From the NCBI GenBank assembly GCA_028768525.1, contig CP054837.1:4026001-4090000 (forward strand): a DNA stretch of 64,000 bases. Direction: 5' to 3'. Below the pieces are notes generated by a model that saw nothing but the letters and a program-made list of their open reading frames with translations, had not been told where the DNA came from and made no database searches. Position numbers and translations under genes: made by a program. Below are positions 1 to 9,747 of the stretch, piece by piece. The stretch's first letter is position 1, and every line of letters starts with the position of its first letter. Source of the DNA: Desulfobacter sp. (GTDB taxonomy: Bacteria; Desulfobacterota; Desulfobacteria; Desulfobacterales; Desulfobacteraceae).

Positions 1-2032
1 CCGGGAAATACAGCTGAAAGCGGGTGCCCTTCCCGGGGGTGCTTTCAACATCAATATAGCCGCCATGATCCTGGACCGTGCCCCATACCACGGACATTCC
101 GAGGCCGGTGCCGCTTCTGCCCATCACCTTGGTGGTATAAAAGGGCTCGAAGATCCGTTTAAGGTCTTCGGGTGCAATACCCGACCCTGTATCCTGGACC
201 GTCAGCAGGACGAAATCCCCTTCCCGGACGCTGTCATATCCGTTGACCGGGCTGTCCAAATATATGTTCCGGGTGGTAATGGCGATGTCCCCCCCGGTTT
301 TCATGGCCTCTGCGGCGTTTGATACCAGGTTCATTACGGTTTTGCCCAGATGGACGGCGGAGCCGTTGATGTTGAAAAGGTCCGGGGCCAGGTTCGGCCG
401 CACGATGACATGGCCGTTGCGCCGGATCAGGCTCTGGTGCTCCGGCGATTTTAAATAGTCATGGATGATCCGGTTTAAATTCACCGCCTTCATGTTGGGA
501 ACCCGCCGCCGGGTCAGGGTCAGCAGGTCGTCCACAATGGAGGAGGCCGTTTTTCCTGAATCTTTGATGGTGAGGATGGGCTCCCTCAGGGGGCTGTCCT
601 GGGGCAGGTCCAGCAGCAGGAGCTCGGGATAGCTGACAAGTCCGGACAGGACATTGTTCAGGTCATGGGCCACCCCGCCGGCCAGCAGCCCCAGGGCTTC
701 CATTTTCTGGGCCTGCTGGAGTTTCTCATTGATGGCCCGCTGGATTTCTTCTTCCTTTTTCAGCTGCGCTTTATAGTCAATGACCGCCTTTTTCATATCA
801 TGGAAGGTGTCGGCCGTCCTCTGGATTTCAACGAAAGCGGTATTTATTTTCTGGGGGCGGGTGTAATTGTTGTGGGTGACAAACTGGGCTTCCCGGTCCA
901 GTTCCGCGATGGGCCGGATGATTTTACGGGTGAAAATAAGGCCGAGCACCGTTGCAATGCAGGAGAGGATAAATACGACGAGCATATTGATCCTGTGGTT
1001 GGAAATCAGTTTGCCGAAATAGTCTTTTTCCGGGATATATACCCCGATCCGCCAGGAAATTTTGGATTCCCGTACCGGGGTGAACATGGTGTAGTATTTT
1101 TCAGAGCCGTCCGTGAATCCGGCATACACCGAATCCTTTTCAGGGATGATTGAACTGCCGGCTGTCTTTGCCGCTTTAACGGCATCAAGGGCCAGCCGGC
1201 ACACCGGGTTGGACAATTCCCGGAGCTTGGGCAGCCGGATGTTGTCTCCGTTTCCCGCCCTGTATTTCAACTCTTCCATATCCGGATAGGCAATCACATT
1301 GTTTTCCTGGTCGATCATGAAGGCCACCCCTGATTTGCCCACCCTGAGGCCGCCGATGAAATCCGATAGCACACCCAGCTCAATGTCCACCCCCACAACG
1401 CCGACCAGCTTGCCGTTGTCGTAGATGGGGCCCGCCGTGGTGATGCCGGGTTTTTTGGTGGTAAAAAAAATGTAAGGTTCGGTCCAGATTACCTGTTTTT
1501 CTTTGGCCGCCTTTTTATACCAGGGCCGGCGCCGGGGATCAAAGGTGTCATCGGCGTCAACGGCCTTGTCCAGAAGGGCCATCTCCCGGTTCCGCCAGAT
1601 CAGCTGGGTCTCACGCCCCCGGTCCGTCGTCCGGATGAATTTGGTCCGGTAGCCATCCGCCGAAAATTTGTTACTCCGGTTCACAAAATAGAATTCACCC
1701 TGGGGATTGGCAAAATAGATACCGGCAAACTGGGGATAGATTTCAAGCTGGTCGATAAAATATTTTTCCAGTTTTTCAATATGCTCCCTGTCGGTGTAGA
1801 CCACCTTGGAGGAGATGAGACGCTTGGTCAGCCGTGCCGCCCCCCTGGCCGTTGAAAAAAAGTTGCGGGCCTGCTTTACGGTGAGATCCGAGATGTTTTC
1901 CATGACATCCATGGTGTGGACCAGCATCACTTTTTTATTGGAAATATAGGATAAGGGGGTGCTGATGAGAAATGTGCCCCAGATCAGTATAATGACACCG
2001 GTGATGACCACCCCTCGGATTGATACTTTCAA
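1..2032 (-). CDS. Sensor histidine kinase, C-terminus cut by window edge
   Basis: Membrane-bound two-component kinase, open to the left edge with no stop. Start is TTG at 2032-2030, supported by GGAGG 3-7 bases upstream (2036-2040). One hydrophobic segment lies at about residues 6-24, followed by a large periplasmic dCache-like sensor region, a second membrane segment near residues 325-345, and a HAMP/linker coiled region. The H-box reads VAHDLNN near residue 456, the N-box SNAAEA near 572, and the G boxes DTGSGI and GTGLGM near 615 and 640, so the kinase core is intact. A receiver domain could follow outside the window. The ligand is unknown. It is the first gene of a leftward unit; upstream is AT-rich DNA. 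Confidence 0.9.
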   Translation of the reverse strand, partial: MKVSIRGVVITGVIILIWGTFLISTPLSYISNKKVMLVHTMDVMENISDLTVKQARNFFSTARGAARLTKRLISSKVVYTDREHIEKLEKYFIDQLEIYPQFAGIYFANPQGEFYFVNRSNKFSADGYRTKFIRTTDRGRETQLIWRNREMALLDKAVDADDTFDPRRRPWYKKAAKEKQVIWTEPYIFFTTKKPGITTAGPIYDNGKLVGVVGVDIELGVLSDFIGGLRVGKSGVAFMIDQENNVIAYPDMEELKYRAGNGDNIRLPKLRELSNPVCRLALDAVKAAKTAGSSIIPEKDSVYAGFTDGSEKYYTMFTPVRESKISWRIGVYIPEKDYFGKLISNHRINMLVVFILSCIATVLGLIFTRKIIRPIAELDREAQFVTHNNYTRPQKINTAFVEIQRTADTFHDMKKAVIDYKAQLKKEEEIQRAINEKLQQAQKMEALGLLAGGVAHDLNNVLSGLVSYPELLLLDLPQDSPLREPILTIKDSGKTASSIVDDLLTLTRRRVPNMKAVNLNRIIHDYLKSPEHQSLIRRNGHVIVRPNLAPDLFNINGSAVHLGKTVMNLVSNAAEAMKTGGDIAITTRNIYLDSPVNGYDSVREGDFVLLTVQDTGSGIAPEDLKRIFEPFYTTKVMGRSGTGLGMSVVWGTVQDHGGYIDVESTPGKGTRFQLYFP

Positions 2033-2227
2033 AACGCCTCCGTTAATTTCTGTTAACAACCGTTAAAGTAAATTAAAAAAACGCCAGAGTCGGTTATAGA
2101 CCGGTATACCCGTGGGAAGTCAAGGCCTTTTCCATGGCGCACTCATTTAAGGCGGCTGGGCTTCTTGCGGTCTCGGCCAGCGATGGGGTGAGTTTCAAAA
2201 AACTGTTTAGAGAAGGTCACGATATTA

Positions 2228-2932
2228 TCAAAGGAATTCATTCTTGAGCCATTGGCTGAAAAACTTCAATTGGGGCTGGGTATGAAAAAAGTGTTCTCCG
2301 CCGTCGAATACGCTTAAATGGCAGTTGAATTTGTCTGAAAAATCTGAAACCGAGTCAAAACTGCATATCTCATCCTCTGACCCGTATAATAGTGATGTGC
2401 TGGAATTCCATTCTTTAATGGGATTATTTTTCACGTAGCAATAATAATCCCAATACAAGGTATGGCCAATTGATGTTTCGACTGTTTTTTGTTCGTCAAG
2501 CTGGGTTTCAGTGATTCCGCAAAACCTCATTATGTTGTTAATAATTTCCAGCATATTCACTACCGGCGATAGAAACAGGGACTGATTTAGATTGATATCT
2601 TTATAAGCGAGCAGGCTAAAGTATGCGCCTATACTGCAGCAAAACAAATTCAAATCCTCAGAAATTGAATCGGCAAACCGCTTTACTTTTAACAGATCCT
2701 GAACGCAGTTCTGGGCCTTGCAAGGATATGGATCATTTTGGCGATCACCATGTTCGGGTAGATCAAAACTCAGCGTCTGGTAGCCTTTGGTTTGTGCTTG
2801 TTTTGCAAATAGAGCAATGATGTCATCCGCTTTGTTCGACATGTGTCCGTGAACTGCAATGAATAGCTTGCTTGACTCTTTCCCCCACAATATCGCAGGA
2901 ATATTGCCGATACTGAAATTTTTTACATCCAT
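2228..2932 (-). CDS. Alpha/beta-hydrolase family protein
   Basis: A 234-residue soluble protein with alpha/beta-hydrolase features: an oxyanion-type VHGH at residues 27-30, a nucleophile-elbow-like CCSIG with Ser100 (first Gly of GxSxG replaced by Cys), a likely acid around E186/D187 in YGSEDE, and a late His214 in GGEHFFH. The substrate cannot be named. Clearly more AT-rich than flanking genes, so possibly transferred. It is isolated from the VOC gene by about 160 bases. The fold is a confident family inference; the activity is not. Confidence 0.75.
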   Translation of the reverse strand: MDVKNFSIGNIPAILWGKESSKLFIAVHGHMSNKADDIIALFAKQAQTKGYQTLSFDLPEHGDRQNDPYPCKAQNCVQDLLKVKRFADSISEDLNLFCCSIGAYFSLLAYKDINLNQSLFLSPVVNMLEIINNIMRFCGITETQLDEQKTVETSIGHTLYWDYYCYVKNNPIKEWNSSTSLLYGSEDEICSFDSVSDFSDKFNCHLSVFDGGEHFFHTQPQLKFFSQWLKNEFL

Positions 2933-3092
2933 TGTATAAACTGACTTTCATTTCTTTTAAATTGAATATGGCCATTGTCAACGCCTAGGATAAAACACAT
3001 TAACGATAAATTATCAAGAATATGCCACACAGGTGCCAGCCTTCCAAGGGCAGCGTTGAAATCGGGATCCCCGGTCAGCCGCAGGGTATATG

Positions 3093-3542
3093 TTATGACC
3101 AATTCTGCAGTTCAAGGATGTTTCCTTCCGGATCCGTCATATAAACAAAGGTCAGCAGACCGACCCCGGGCACTTGTTTTTCGGTTATTTTTCCCAGGCA
3201 GTCTCCCCCATATGACATCACTTTTTCCATCATGTGTTCGACATCATCAACGTGAAAGGCCAGATGGCCGAATCCTTTCCTGTTTGCCTTGGGGGAATCG
3301 TTGTTTTCAATTTTTTCATATTGGTAGATTTCAAGTGTTGGCCCATTGTCACCAAGGCCGGGTAACCGAAGATGCATGCCCTGAAGAGACGCATTATCTA
3401 AGCCTGTCCCTTCATCCAGCCATTTTCCTGAGAGGTTGCGTTCGGGCGGAACGGGCCTGCATTCAAATACCTCGCTGTAAAACTTAACTAATTTTTTCCA
3501 ATCGTTGCTCACAATATTCGTGTGTGTATAACGGATCGCCAT
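3093..3542 (-). CDS. VOC (glyoxalase/dioxygenase superfamily) protein
   Basis: A 149-residue protein with two beta-alpha-beta-beta-beta repeats typical of vicinal-oxygen-chelate proteins. Likely metal ligands are H7, E71, H93 and E144, and the C-terminus carries the family signature DPEGNILEL. The superfamily includes glyoxalase I, methylmalonyl-CoA epimerase, extradiol dioxygenases and fosfomycin-resistance proteins. Nothing in the sequence or neighbours separates these, so the reaction is left open. It lies in the same AT-rich patch as the upstream hydrolase. Confidence 0.8.
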   Translation of the reverse strand: MAIRYTHTNIVSNDWKKLVKFYSEVFECRPVPPERNLSGKWLDEGTGLDNASLQGMHLRLPGLGDNGPTLEIYQYEKIENNDSPKANRKGFGHLAFHVDDVEHMMEKVMSYGGDCLGKITEKQVPGVGLLTFVYMTDPEGNILELQNWS

Positions 3543-3597
3543 AAAACATAGACTCCTTTATGAATTGAAAATGCATGAAATTAAATAAGACAGCCGT

Positions 3598-5601
3598 TTA
3601 ACCGGCAGCGACCCGGTTCCGGCCCTCTGCCTTTGCCCGGTAAAGGGCCTTATCCGCCTTTGACACCAGGGCGTCCTGGTTTTTGACATCCGGGTCATAC
3701 TGGCTGATGCCGATGCTCACCGTCAGCTTAAGACCCGGGTAGCGGTCTGACAGAAGGGTGCCGAGGGTTTCGATTTCCCGGCGGATCCTTTCTGCATAAA
3801 CGGCAGCTTTGGGAAGGTCTGTATCATTGAGGACAACGATAAATTCCTCGCCCCCGTACCGGCCCACATGGTCGGAGGGGCGGGATATTTTTTTAAGGGT
3901 CCCGGCGATGAGTTTCAGGACATTGTCCCCGGCCTGGTGGCCGAACCGGTCATTGAATTTTTTAAAGAAATCCACATCCACCATGGCCAGGGAAAGCGAT
4001 GTGTCGCCGTCCACCGCTTTCCTGAATGATTTTCTCAACAGGTCGCCCAGGGCCATCCGGTTCAACAGCCCGGTCAGCCCGTCATGGAGGGAGACGGACC
4101 TGGCCTTTGAATAGGTCGAGGCATTTTCCAGGGCCAGGCCCAGTTCATTGGCCACCACGGATATGGAGGAAAACAGCGCCGGTTCTATATCCTTGCCCGA
4201 TTCAGCATGGTCCATCCCCAAAAGGCCGATCACCTTGTTGTGGCTGCAGAATGGAACGATGAGCATCTGGCGGACTGAAAATGTTTCCAGGGCCTTTTTT
4301 TCACCGGGGGTGGCGCCGGAAATCACCAGGGGTTCTTTATTTCTCAGGCAACGGATAAATCTGCCGGCCCCTTCGTCCAGGGAGATCCGGGCCGAGGACA
4401 GGCCGTCGGAGAATTGACCCCGGTCCAGGCATTCGGTGACCTGGAGACGCCGCAGGCGCTTGACCATCTTAAGGATATAGATGCGGTCAAATCCGAAGTC
4501 ATCGCAGATGGCTCTCAGGGTGGCTGAAATAATTTTTTTGGGGTTCAGGCTGTGGTGGGGGGCGGTGAGACTTGCGGCGATACCGTCTGCCCCGGGAGGG
4601 GAAATTCCTTTTGAAGGGGCCGGCTCTCCGGAAAAAAAACGGTCTGAGTTAATGGCGCTCAATTTCAGGTTGGCCTGGAGCAGGTTGGCCCTGAACCGGT
4701 CGGATGAGGGGAAAGAAAACTGGTAGAACCGGGAGGTGCTCTCAATTTCTTCATCCATTTTCCGGATGAGCTTTTCATAATCTAAGGTGTCAAGGCGGAT
4801 GGCCCGGCCGACTTCCGGCTGAAGCAGGGGCGGGCAGATAATATCCACCGCCCCCATGCCCTGGGTCCAGGCCAGAAAATCGGCCAGGGAAACAATGGAA
4901 ATAAGCTGCATCTCTTCCCGGGAAAGGTCCAGGTGGGCAAACCGGCGGTGGTGGCATTGAATGACCAGGCAGAGGTCGTCCGGGAAATGCCAGGTCCGTC
5001 CGTAATAGGCCCCCACATCGTCGTGGCCCATGCCCATGAGATCCCGTTCCGTTTCGGACATCTGCCCGGTACAGGCGGCGGCTTTTTCGATGAAACCGGC
5101 ATAGCTGACCCGGCCGGCCTGGTCCAGGACGATTTTTCCGAAATCGTGAAGCAGTCCCGCCGTGTATGCATCTTCGGGCCTGGGATATCCAATTTCCTTT
5201 GCAATGGCCTGGCTCAGGATGGCCACGCTAAGGCAGTGCCGCCAGAAAAAGGTGCGGTCAAACCGGTTTTTATTGCCGGCTTTGATCATTTTTTCGAAAA
5301 AGGTCACACCGAGACAGATTTTTTTAACCTCATCAATCCCCAGGTAAACCACTGCCTCCGACACCGCAGACACCTTTCTTTTTAAACCGGAAAACGCCGA
5401 GTTCACAATTCCCAGAACCCTGGTGGAAATGCCTGGATCCGTTTCCACCAGTTTGGCGATATCTGCCATGGGGGCATTGGGATCATTGCAGAGCGACAGC
5501 ATTTTGGCGACCACCTGGGTAAAGCTGGGCAGCGCCTTATGGTCGCTTTTGAGCGTTTCTTTTATATCAGATGCACTGGGAATTCTGAGTCTTTTTTCCA
5601 T
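3598..5601 (-). CDS. HDOD-GAF-GGDEF signalling protein
   Basis: A 667-residue cytoplasmic protein with three domains. HDOD occupies about residues 20-225, with LLHDFGK near 150. A GAF-like sensor lies at about 345-495, and a diguanylate cyclase domain at about 505-665 carries RYGGEEF near 583, an active-site GGEEF variant that supports c-di-GMP synthesis. No inhibitory RxxD site was located with confidence. HDOD domains usually act as protein-interaction platforms rather than phosphodiesterases. No membrane segments, so the input is cytosolic. It has its own start after a 140-base gap from the PurD-like gene. Confidence 0.9.
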   Translation of the reverse strand: MEKRLRIPSASDIKETLKSDHKALPSFTQVVAKMLSLCNDPNAPMADIAKLVETDPGISTRVLGIVNSAFSGLKRKVSAVSEAVVYLGIDEVKKICLGVTFFEKMIKAGNKNRFDRTFFWRHCLSVAILSQAIAKEIGYPRPEDAYTAGLLHDFGKIVLDQAGRVSYAGFIEKAAACTGQMSETERDLMGMGHDDVGAYYGRTWHFPDDLCLVIQCHHRRFAHLDLSREEMQLISIVSLADFLAWTQGMGAVDIICPPLLQPEVGRAIRLDTLDYEKLIRKMDEEIESTSRFYQFSFPSSDRFRANLLQANLKLSAINSDRFFSGEPAPSKGISPPGADGIAASLTAPHHSLNPKKIISATLRAICDDFGFDRIYILKMVKRLRRLQVTECLDRGQFSDGLSSARISLDEGAGRFIRCLRNKEPLVISGATPGEKKALETFSVRQMLIVPFCSHNKVIGLLGMDHAESGKDIEPALFSSISVVANELGLALENASTYSKARSVSLHDGLTGLLNRMALGDLLRKSFRKAVDGDTSLSLAMVDVDFFKKFNDRFGHQAGDNVLKLIAGTLKKISRPSDHVGRYGGEEFIVVLNDTDLPKAAVYAERIRREIETLGTLLSDRYPGLKLTVSIGISQYDPDVKNQDALVSKADKALYRAKAEGRNRVAAG

Positions 5602-5742
5602 GTTAAAGAATCCTGGAGAATGAAAGATATTTGATCCGGTTGAACGTCGGCTCCATGCTGTAGTAACATGTTTTTTTTGAGAACTGCAAGCAATAAGCGT
5701 GTGCCGACGGCCTGGATTGTAAATATACGGAATATGTATTAA

Positions 5743-7269
5743 TCAGGATGGCGGCGCCGGAAATATTTTATGGGCAAGGCCATAGTGGGTACCGATATCC
5801 CGCCTGAAATCAAAGCGGTTGCCCCGGCTGTCCTCCCTGGGAACGAGACGGATCCGGCCGCCTTCAAATGCCGTTTTCACCTTATTCATCAGCCTGGCGG
5901 CGGTTTCTTCGGCAGAGCCGCTGTCTTTGACCCTCCCGTTGCATACCAGATAGACCACCCGGGTGCCGTCCGAGACAAATCCTTTTTCCCCGGAAAATCC
6001 CATTGCCGACGGCAGGGCCAGAAGGCCTTTCTTTTTAAGGTAGGGAAAATCCATTTCGATTTTTTCGTTGCGGGTCACCCGCCATGGATATCCTTTCTGG
6101 CCGTCCGGCCCGCCGGGTCCGGTGACAAAGGCGGTGGTGACGGCGATTTGATCCTTTCGGACCTCGGGGACCACCCGGTCCAGTTCGCCGGTGAACATGG
6201 CCTCAAACAGGGGGCCCGGATTTGCAAGGCGCCGGATTACGGACTGGAATTCCGGTTCCCCGGGCCGGATATTGATTTCGCAGACCCTGATTGAAGAGGG
6301 CGACAGCCCGTCGCCGTTCCGTTCAAAGGAGACGATGCACCCAGGGTAGAGGATACAGGGCCTTAACAGCCCCCGGGATTTGAGTTCGTTCACCAGGGGA
6401 AAGGCGATCAGTTCTTTTACCATTTCAATGAGAAGCCTGGATTCAAGGGGGTGGGGGGAGATGCTGCCCATCCCCCCGGTGATGGGGTTCAGGGAACTGG
6501 CAGGCCCCTCAAACCGTTCCGGGTAATCCATGGCCGTGGGCAGTATCCTAAACCCCCCCCTGCCGTCCACCAGGATGGTAAAACTGATTTCCACCCCGGC
6601 CATCCGGGATTCGATGAGCAGCGGCCAGGGCCGCTTTTTAAACATTTTTTTGTAAGCGGCCTTATAATCTTTGAGCAGGTCATCGTAAACCTGCCGCATT
6701 TCCCATACATCCAGAATGATTCTGGCCCCTTTGCCGCCGGCACTGTACGGGAACTTCAGGACTGCCCCCCCGTACCTGTGGAGGTAATCCAGGACCATCC
6801 GGGAGACCTCGGAAAAGGAGGCGGCATCGGCGACGGTCCATTCGTCGGCCACGGGAATGCCGGTATCCCTGCAGAATTCCTTGCACTGGATCTTGTCGCC
6901 CTCAATGAATGCACCGGCCCGTGTCAGTCCGGCAACCCGGTCTCCGAATCCTTTTTCTGCCATCAGGTCCACAATACCGTTGAAAATCAGGGATTCGGGC
7001 ATTGGAACGGCATAATCCATTTCTCCCGATGCCATGGCCCCTGCCATGGCCGATGCATAGCTTTCCACGGTATTGTCCCGGGTGGGGACGAATCCAACAT
7101 CCCAGCCCATGACTTCATCGGCGAAACGGGGCATGGCAGGGGTGCCCCTCACCACAATGCCCCGATAGGCCCGGCCGCTTTTGTTGGCCCCTGTCTGGGA
7201 CAGGGTCACAGCGGACAGCAGGGTCCGGGCGTCTGTTCCGGCAAATCCGATTTTAACAGGTTTACCCAT
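5743..7269 (-). CDS. PurD-like ATP-grasp ligase (phosphoribosylamine-glycine ligase-related)
   Basis: A protein of about 508 residues whose ATP-grasp core resembles GAR synthetase: a lysine-rich ATP-binding stretch (VLKFPYSAGGKGA) and the PurD-like GGMGSISPHP followed by a metal-binding ExNxRPGEPE-type segment near the end of the core. True PurD is about 425 residues; the N-terminal domain here diverges and the C-terminus is longer, so this may be a paralogue acting on another amine/carboxylate pair. I chose ATG 7269 over GTG 7281 because GAGGA sits 5 bases upstream. No purine genes are adjacent. Confidence 0.65.
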   Translation of the reverse strand: MGKPVKIGFAGTDARTLLSAVTLSQTGANKSGRAYRGIVVRGTPAMPRFADEVMGWDVGFVPTRDNTVESYASAMAGAMASGEMDYAVPMPESLIFNGIVDLMAEKGFGDRVAGLTRAGAFIEGDKIQCKEFCRDTGIPVADEWTVADAASFSEVSRMVLDYLHRYGGAVLKFPYSAGGKGARIILDVWEMRQVYDDLLKDYKAAYKKMFKKRPWPLLIESRMAGVEISFTILVDGRGGFRILPTAMDYPERFEGPASSLNPITGGMGSISPHPLESRLLIEMVKELIAFPLVNELKSRGLLRPCILYPGCIVSFERNGDGLSPSSIRVCEINIRPGEPEFQSVIRRLANPGPLFEAMFTGELDRVVPEVRKDQIAVTTAFVTGPGGPDGQKGYPWRVTRNEKIEMDFPYLKKKGLLALPSAMGFSGEKGFVSDGTRVVYLVCNGRVKDSGSAEETAARLMNKVKTAFEGGRIRLVPREDSRGNRFDFRRDIGTHYGLAHKIFPAPPS

Positions 7270-7450
7270 GGTCTTCCTCACTGGAAAAGAGTGTATTTGT
7301 GGCGGTAATTTTATATGGGCCCTGGGCAGGCTGTCAGTACATAAGATTCCATCGAACAGGAAAAGAGAAAATCACCGTGCCCAGAGTTACATAAATCACG
7401 GCGGGATTCAAGGGGCTTTTGAGGAATTTTGCCTTTCGGCTGACATCCGG

Positions 7451-8650
7451 TTAAACGGAGAGTTTTTCCCACTTGAGAAGCCGGGCAATGACCATTCCGG
7501 CGATAAAGCCGGCGGCCAGGTTGGATGCCAGGGTGATGCCCAGGATCATGGTGGCCACAAAATAGTCCTTGCGGGTGTCAAGATCCATGATGGTCAGGGT
7601 GAGCTGGGCACCGGCAAACACCAGAAGAACCCCCAGAACGGCCATGGGGAGCAGGTTGATAAATTTAACGATGTCATTGCCCAGCACCACTGCCAGTACC
7701 AGGAAAATCATACCGATCATCAGGTTTGACCCGGCGGTACGGGCCCCGAACCGGTAATGGGCGGCCAGGCCCCCGGCGCCGTGGCACATGGGCATGCCCC
7801 CCAGGCAGAAACTGAAAAAATTGGCCAGGGCCATGCTGATGCAGGCATTCCGGTTTGTCACCTTTGAGGCGGTATCGCCGAAATACTCACGCGAAAGGTC
7901 GGTATAGGCCAGCACGGCATTTCCCAGGGTCATGGGAAGCTGGGGCAGGACCAGGGCAAAAAGGGCAAAGGTAAAGTCAGGCATTCCCGGAAAGCCAAAA
8001 GGGAGGAATTCAGGGAGATGAAATCCCATATTGCCCAGGCCGATGCCGGTGCCGGCGCCCAGTATCAGCCCTGTGAGAAGCCCGCCTGCCACCACTACCA
8101 GGCCGGCAGGATATCTCTTATTGTCGATGAGCAGAAAGGTGGCAATGGCGCCGGCCAGGCCGATGATCATGCCGATGGGCAACGGGCCCAGGGTCTGGAT
8201 GGAGAGATACGGTTCTGCAGCATTCTGAAGGGCCTGGAAGTTTGATTTGCCGATGATGAACTTGACTCCCCCTGAGATAAGAAGGGCGCCCGTGGACAGC
8301 TGGACGCCCCGGATCGTCGATTTCGGCGTGATTTTCCTAATGACTTCTATGGCGCCGGTCAGCCCGACAATGAGAAGAAAGCATCCCATGAGCAGGGAGG
8401 AGGCCATGATCTGGGAGGGGGCCATTGCCGTTGCAATGGCATAGGCCCCGATGACTTTCATGGGCTGGACCGGAACGGTTACCCCGAAGCAGATGCCCGA
8501 GAGAATGAAAAATACCGCAATGCTGAAAAAAAGGCCCACCGGGCTGAGGCCGTTGACCAGCACCATGGCGGCGGCAATGGGAAGCAGGGCGCCCAGGTCG
8601 CCCAGTGATCCTGCCAGTTCCATACGGGTAAATCTGAAACGGTTCGACAT
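7451..8650 (-). CDS. MOT1/SulP-related molybdate or sulfate permease
   Basis: A 399-residue integral membrane protein with about ten or more hydrophobic segments. The N-terminal ELAGSLGDLGALLP and the PVQPMKVIGAYA segment are characteristic of the MOT1 molybdate transporter branch of the sulfate permease superfamily, which lacks a STAS domain; none is present here. AGGAGG lies just upstream of the ATG. It follows the TauE-like gene by 18 bases, suggesting one operon. Molybdate or tungstate supply would suit the formate dehydrogenase nearby, but that link is inference and sulfate cannot be excluded. Confidence 0.75.
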   Translation of the reverse strand: MSNRFRFTRMELAGSLGDLGALLPIAAAMVLVNGLSPVGLFFSIAVFFILSGICFGVTVPVQPMKVIGAYAIATAMAPSQIMASSLLMGCFLLIVGLTGAIEVIRKITPKSTIRGVQLSTGALLISGGVKFIIGKSNFQALQNAAEPYLSIQTLGPLPIGMIIGLAGAIATFLLIDNKRYPAGLVVVAGGLLTGLILGAGTGIGLGNMGFHLPEFLPFGFPGMPDFTFALFALVLPQLPMTLGNAVLAYTDLSREYFGDTASKVTNRNACISMALANFFSFCLGGMPMCHGAGGLAAHYRFGARTAGSNLMIGMIFLVLAVVLGNDIVKFINLLPMAVLGVLLVFAGAQLTLTIMDLDTRKDYFVATMILGITLASNLAAGFIAGMVIARLLKWEKLSV

Positions 8651-8668
8651 GGGGTCCTCCTGGAAGTT

Positions 8669-9427
8669 TTAGATGAAAAGGGATTGGTAGATCAGTTTGG
8701 CACATAGGGCAAAGAGGAGAATACTGAATATGGTGCGGATCGTTTTGCCCTTGAGCCCCCTGCTCATGATCCTCGCCCCGGCCTGTCCCCCGGCAAAGGC
8801 GGCCACGGCTGCTGGCAGCAGAAACATCCAGTTTATCTCGGTCATGGACATATAGCCCAGAAATCCGGTTAAGGAGGAAAAACAGACAATAAAGGTTGAG
8901 GAGGCCGCTGCAATTTTTGTGGGGGTATGGATGACATAGATCAGCAAAGGGACCACAAACACACCGCCCCCGATTCCCAGGAGTCCGCCCATGGTGCCGA
9001 TGACACCGCCGATAACCAGTCCGCTGATTATTTTCTTGGCGGTGCTGACCCCGGTCTGGTCATCGCTTTTGGGCGGGGAGAGCAGCATCCTGCACCCGGC
9101 TAGAAAAAGCACCCCGGCCATGATGGCCATAAAGGGCTTGATGTCGATGCGGACATTGAAATACGCGCCCACAGGGGCGGCCAGGGCCGAGGAAAGAATC
9201 AGGGGAAGCGACAGGGAGAAATCCACCATTTTTTCCCGGGAATAGGTATATGCGGCCGAGGCGGCGGCAATCAGGTTTAAAAACAATGAGGCCGAGGCAG
9301 CATCGGATTTGGCGAATCCGAGAAGTAAAAACAGGGGCGAGAAAATCAGCCCCCCGCCCAGCCCCACCATGGTCAGCACCAGGGTGATAAGGAAAATACC
9401 CATAAAAAGAAAAACAGACAGATTCAT
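8669..9427 (-). CDS. TauE/SafE-family sulfite/sulfonate exporter-like permease
   Basis: A 252-residue membrane protein with about eight hydrophobic segments and two duplicated glycine-rich motifs (MVGLGGGLIFSPL near the N-terminus, MGGLLGIGGGVFVVPL mid-protein), the hallmark of the TauE/SafE permeases (UPF0721). The start is set at the second ATG (9427), which has GGAGG at 5-base spacing; an upstream extension would lack membrane-protein character. It heads a two-gene leftward operon with the MOT1-like transporter. The substrate is probably a sulfur oxyanion or organosulfonate by family; the direction of transport is not readable from sequence. Confidence 0.85.
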   Translation of the reverse strand: MNLSVFLFMGIFLITLVLTMVGLGGGLIFSPLFLLLGFAKSDAASASLFLNLIAAASAAYTYSREKMVDFSLSLPLILSSALAAPVGAYFNVRIDIKPFMAIMAGVLFLAGCRMLLSPPKSDDQTGVSTAKKIISGLVIGGVIGTMGGLLGIGGGVFVVPLLIYVIHTPTKIAAASSTFIVCFSSLTGFLGYMSMTEINWMFLLPAAVAAFAGGQAGARIMSRGLKGKTIRTIFSILLFALCAKLIYQSLFI

Positions 9428-9747
9428 CATCTCCTCCCGACAGTGAGTTGCGTGCATGGCCCGGGGCAGGCGTTTCCCATCCAATATGGCTTCATCGTGC
9501 TGCCAATATATACACCCCGGGGCCGGCAATGGCAATGGCCCGATTGGGGCAAAACCCGGGGAGGGAAAAAGGGGAGGCCACCCCACGGCCAGGGTCTATT
9601 TTATCAGGGGCAAATTGCCCGCCTGGGGTTGCGATGCCGCAGGCGGAAGATCCAATCTATACACTTTATTTTGAAAATCATTCTAATTCCACGGCCAATT
9701 TCGGGTATCAACAATGGGGGGCAAGAGGTCTCCTGCCCCGTTTTTAT

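Noticed and set aside
6451..7308. A 285-residue plus-strand open frame
   Set aside because: Antisense to the PurD-like gene; rich in Gly, Pro and His with no motif.
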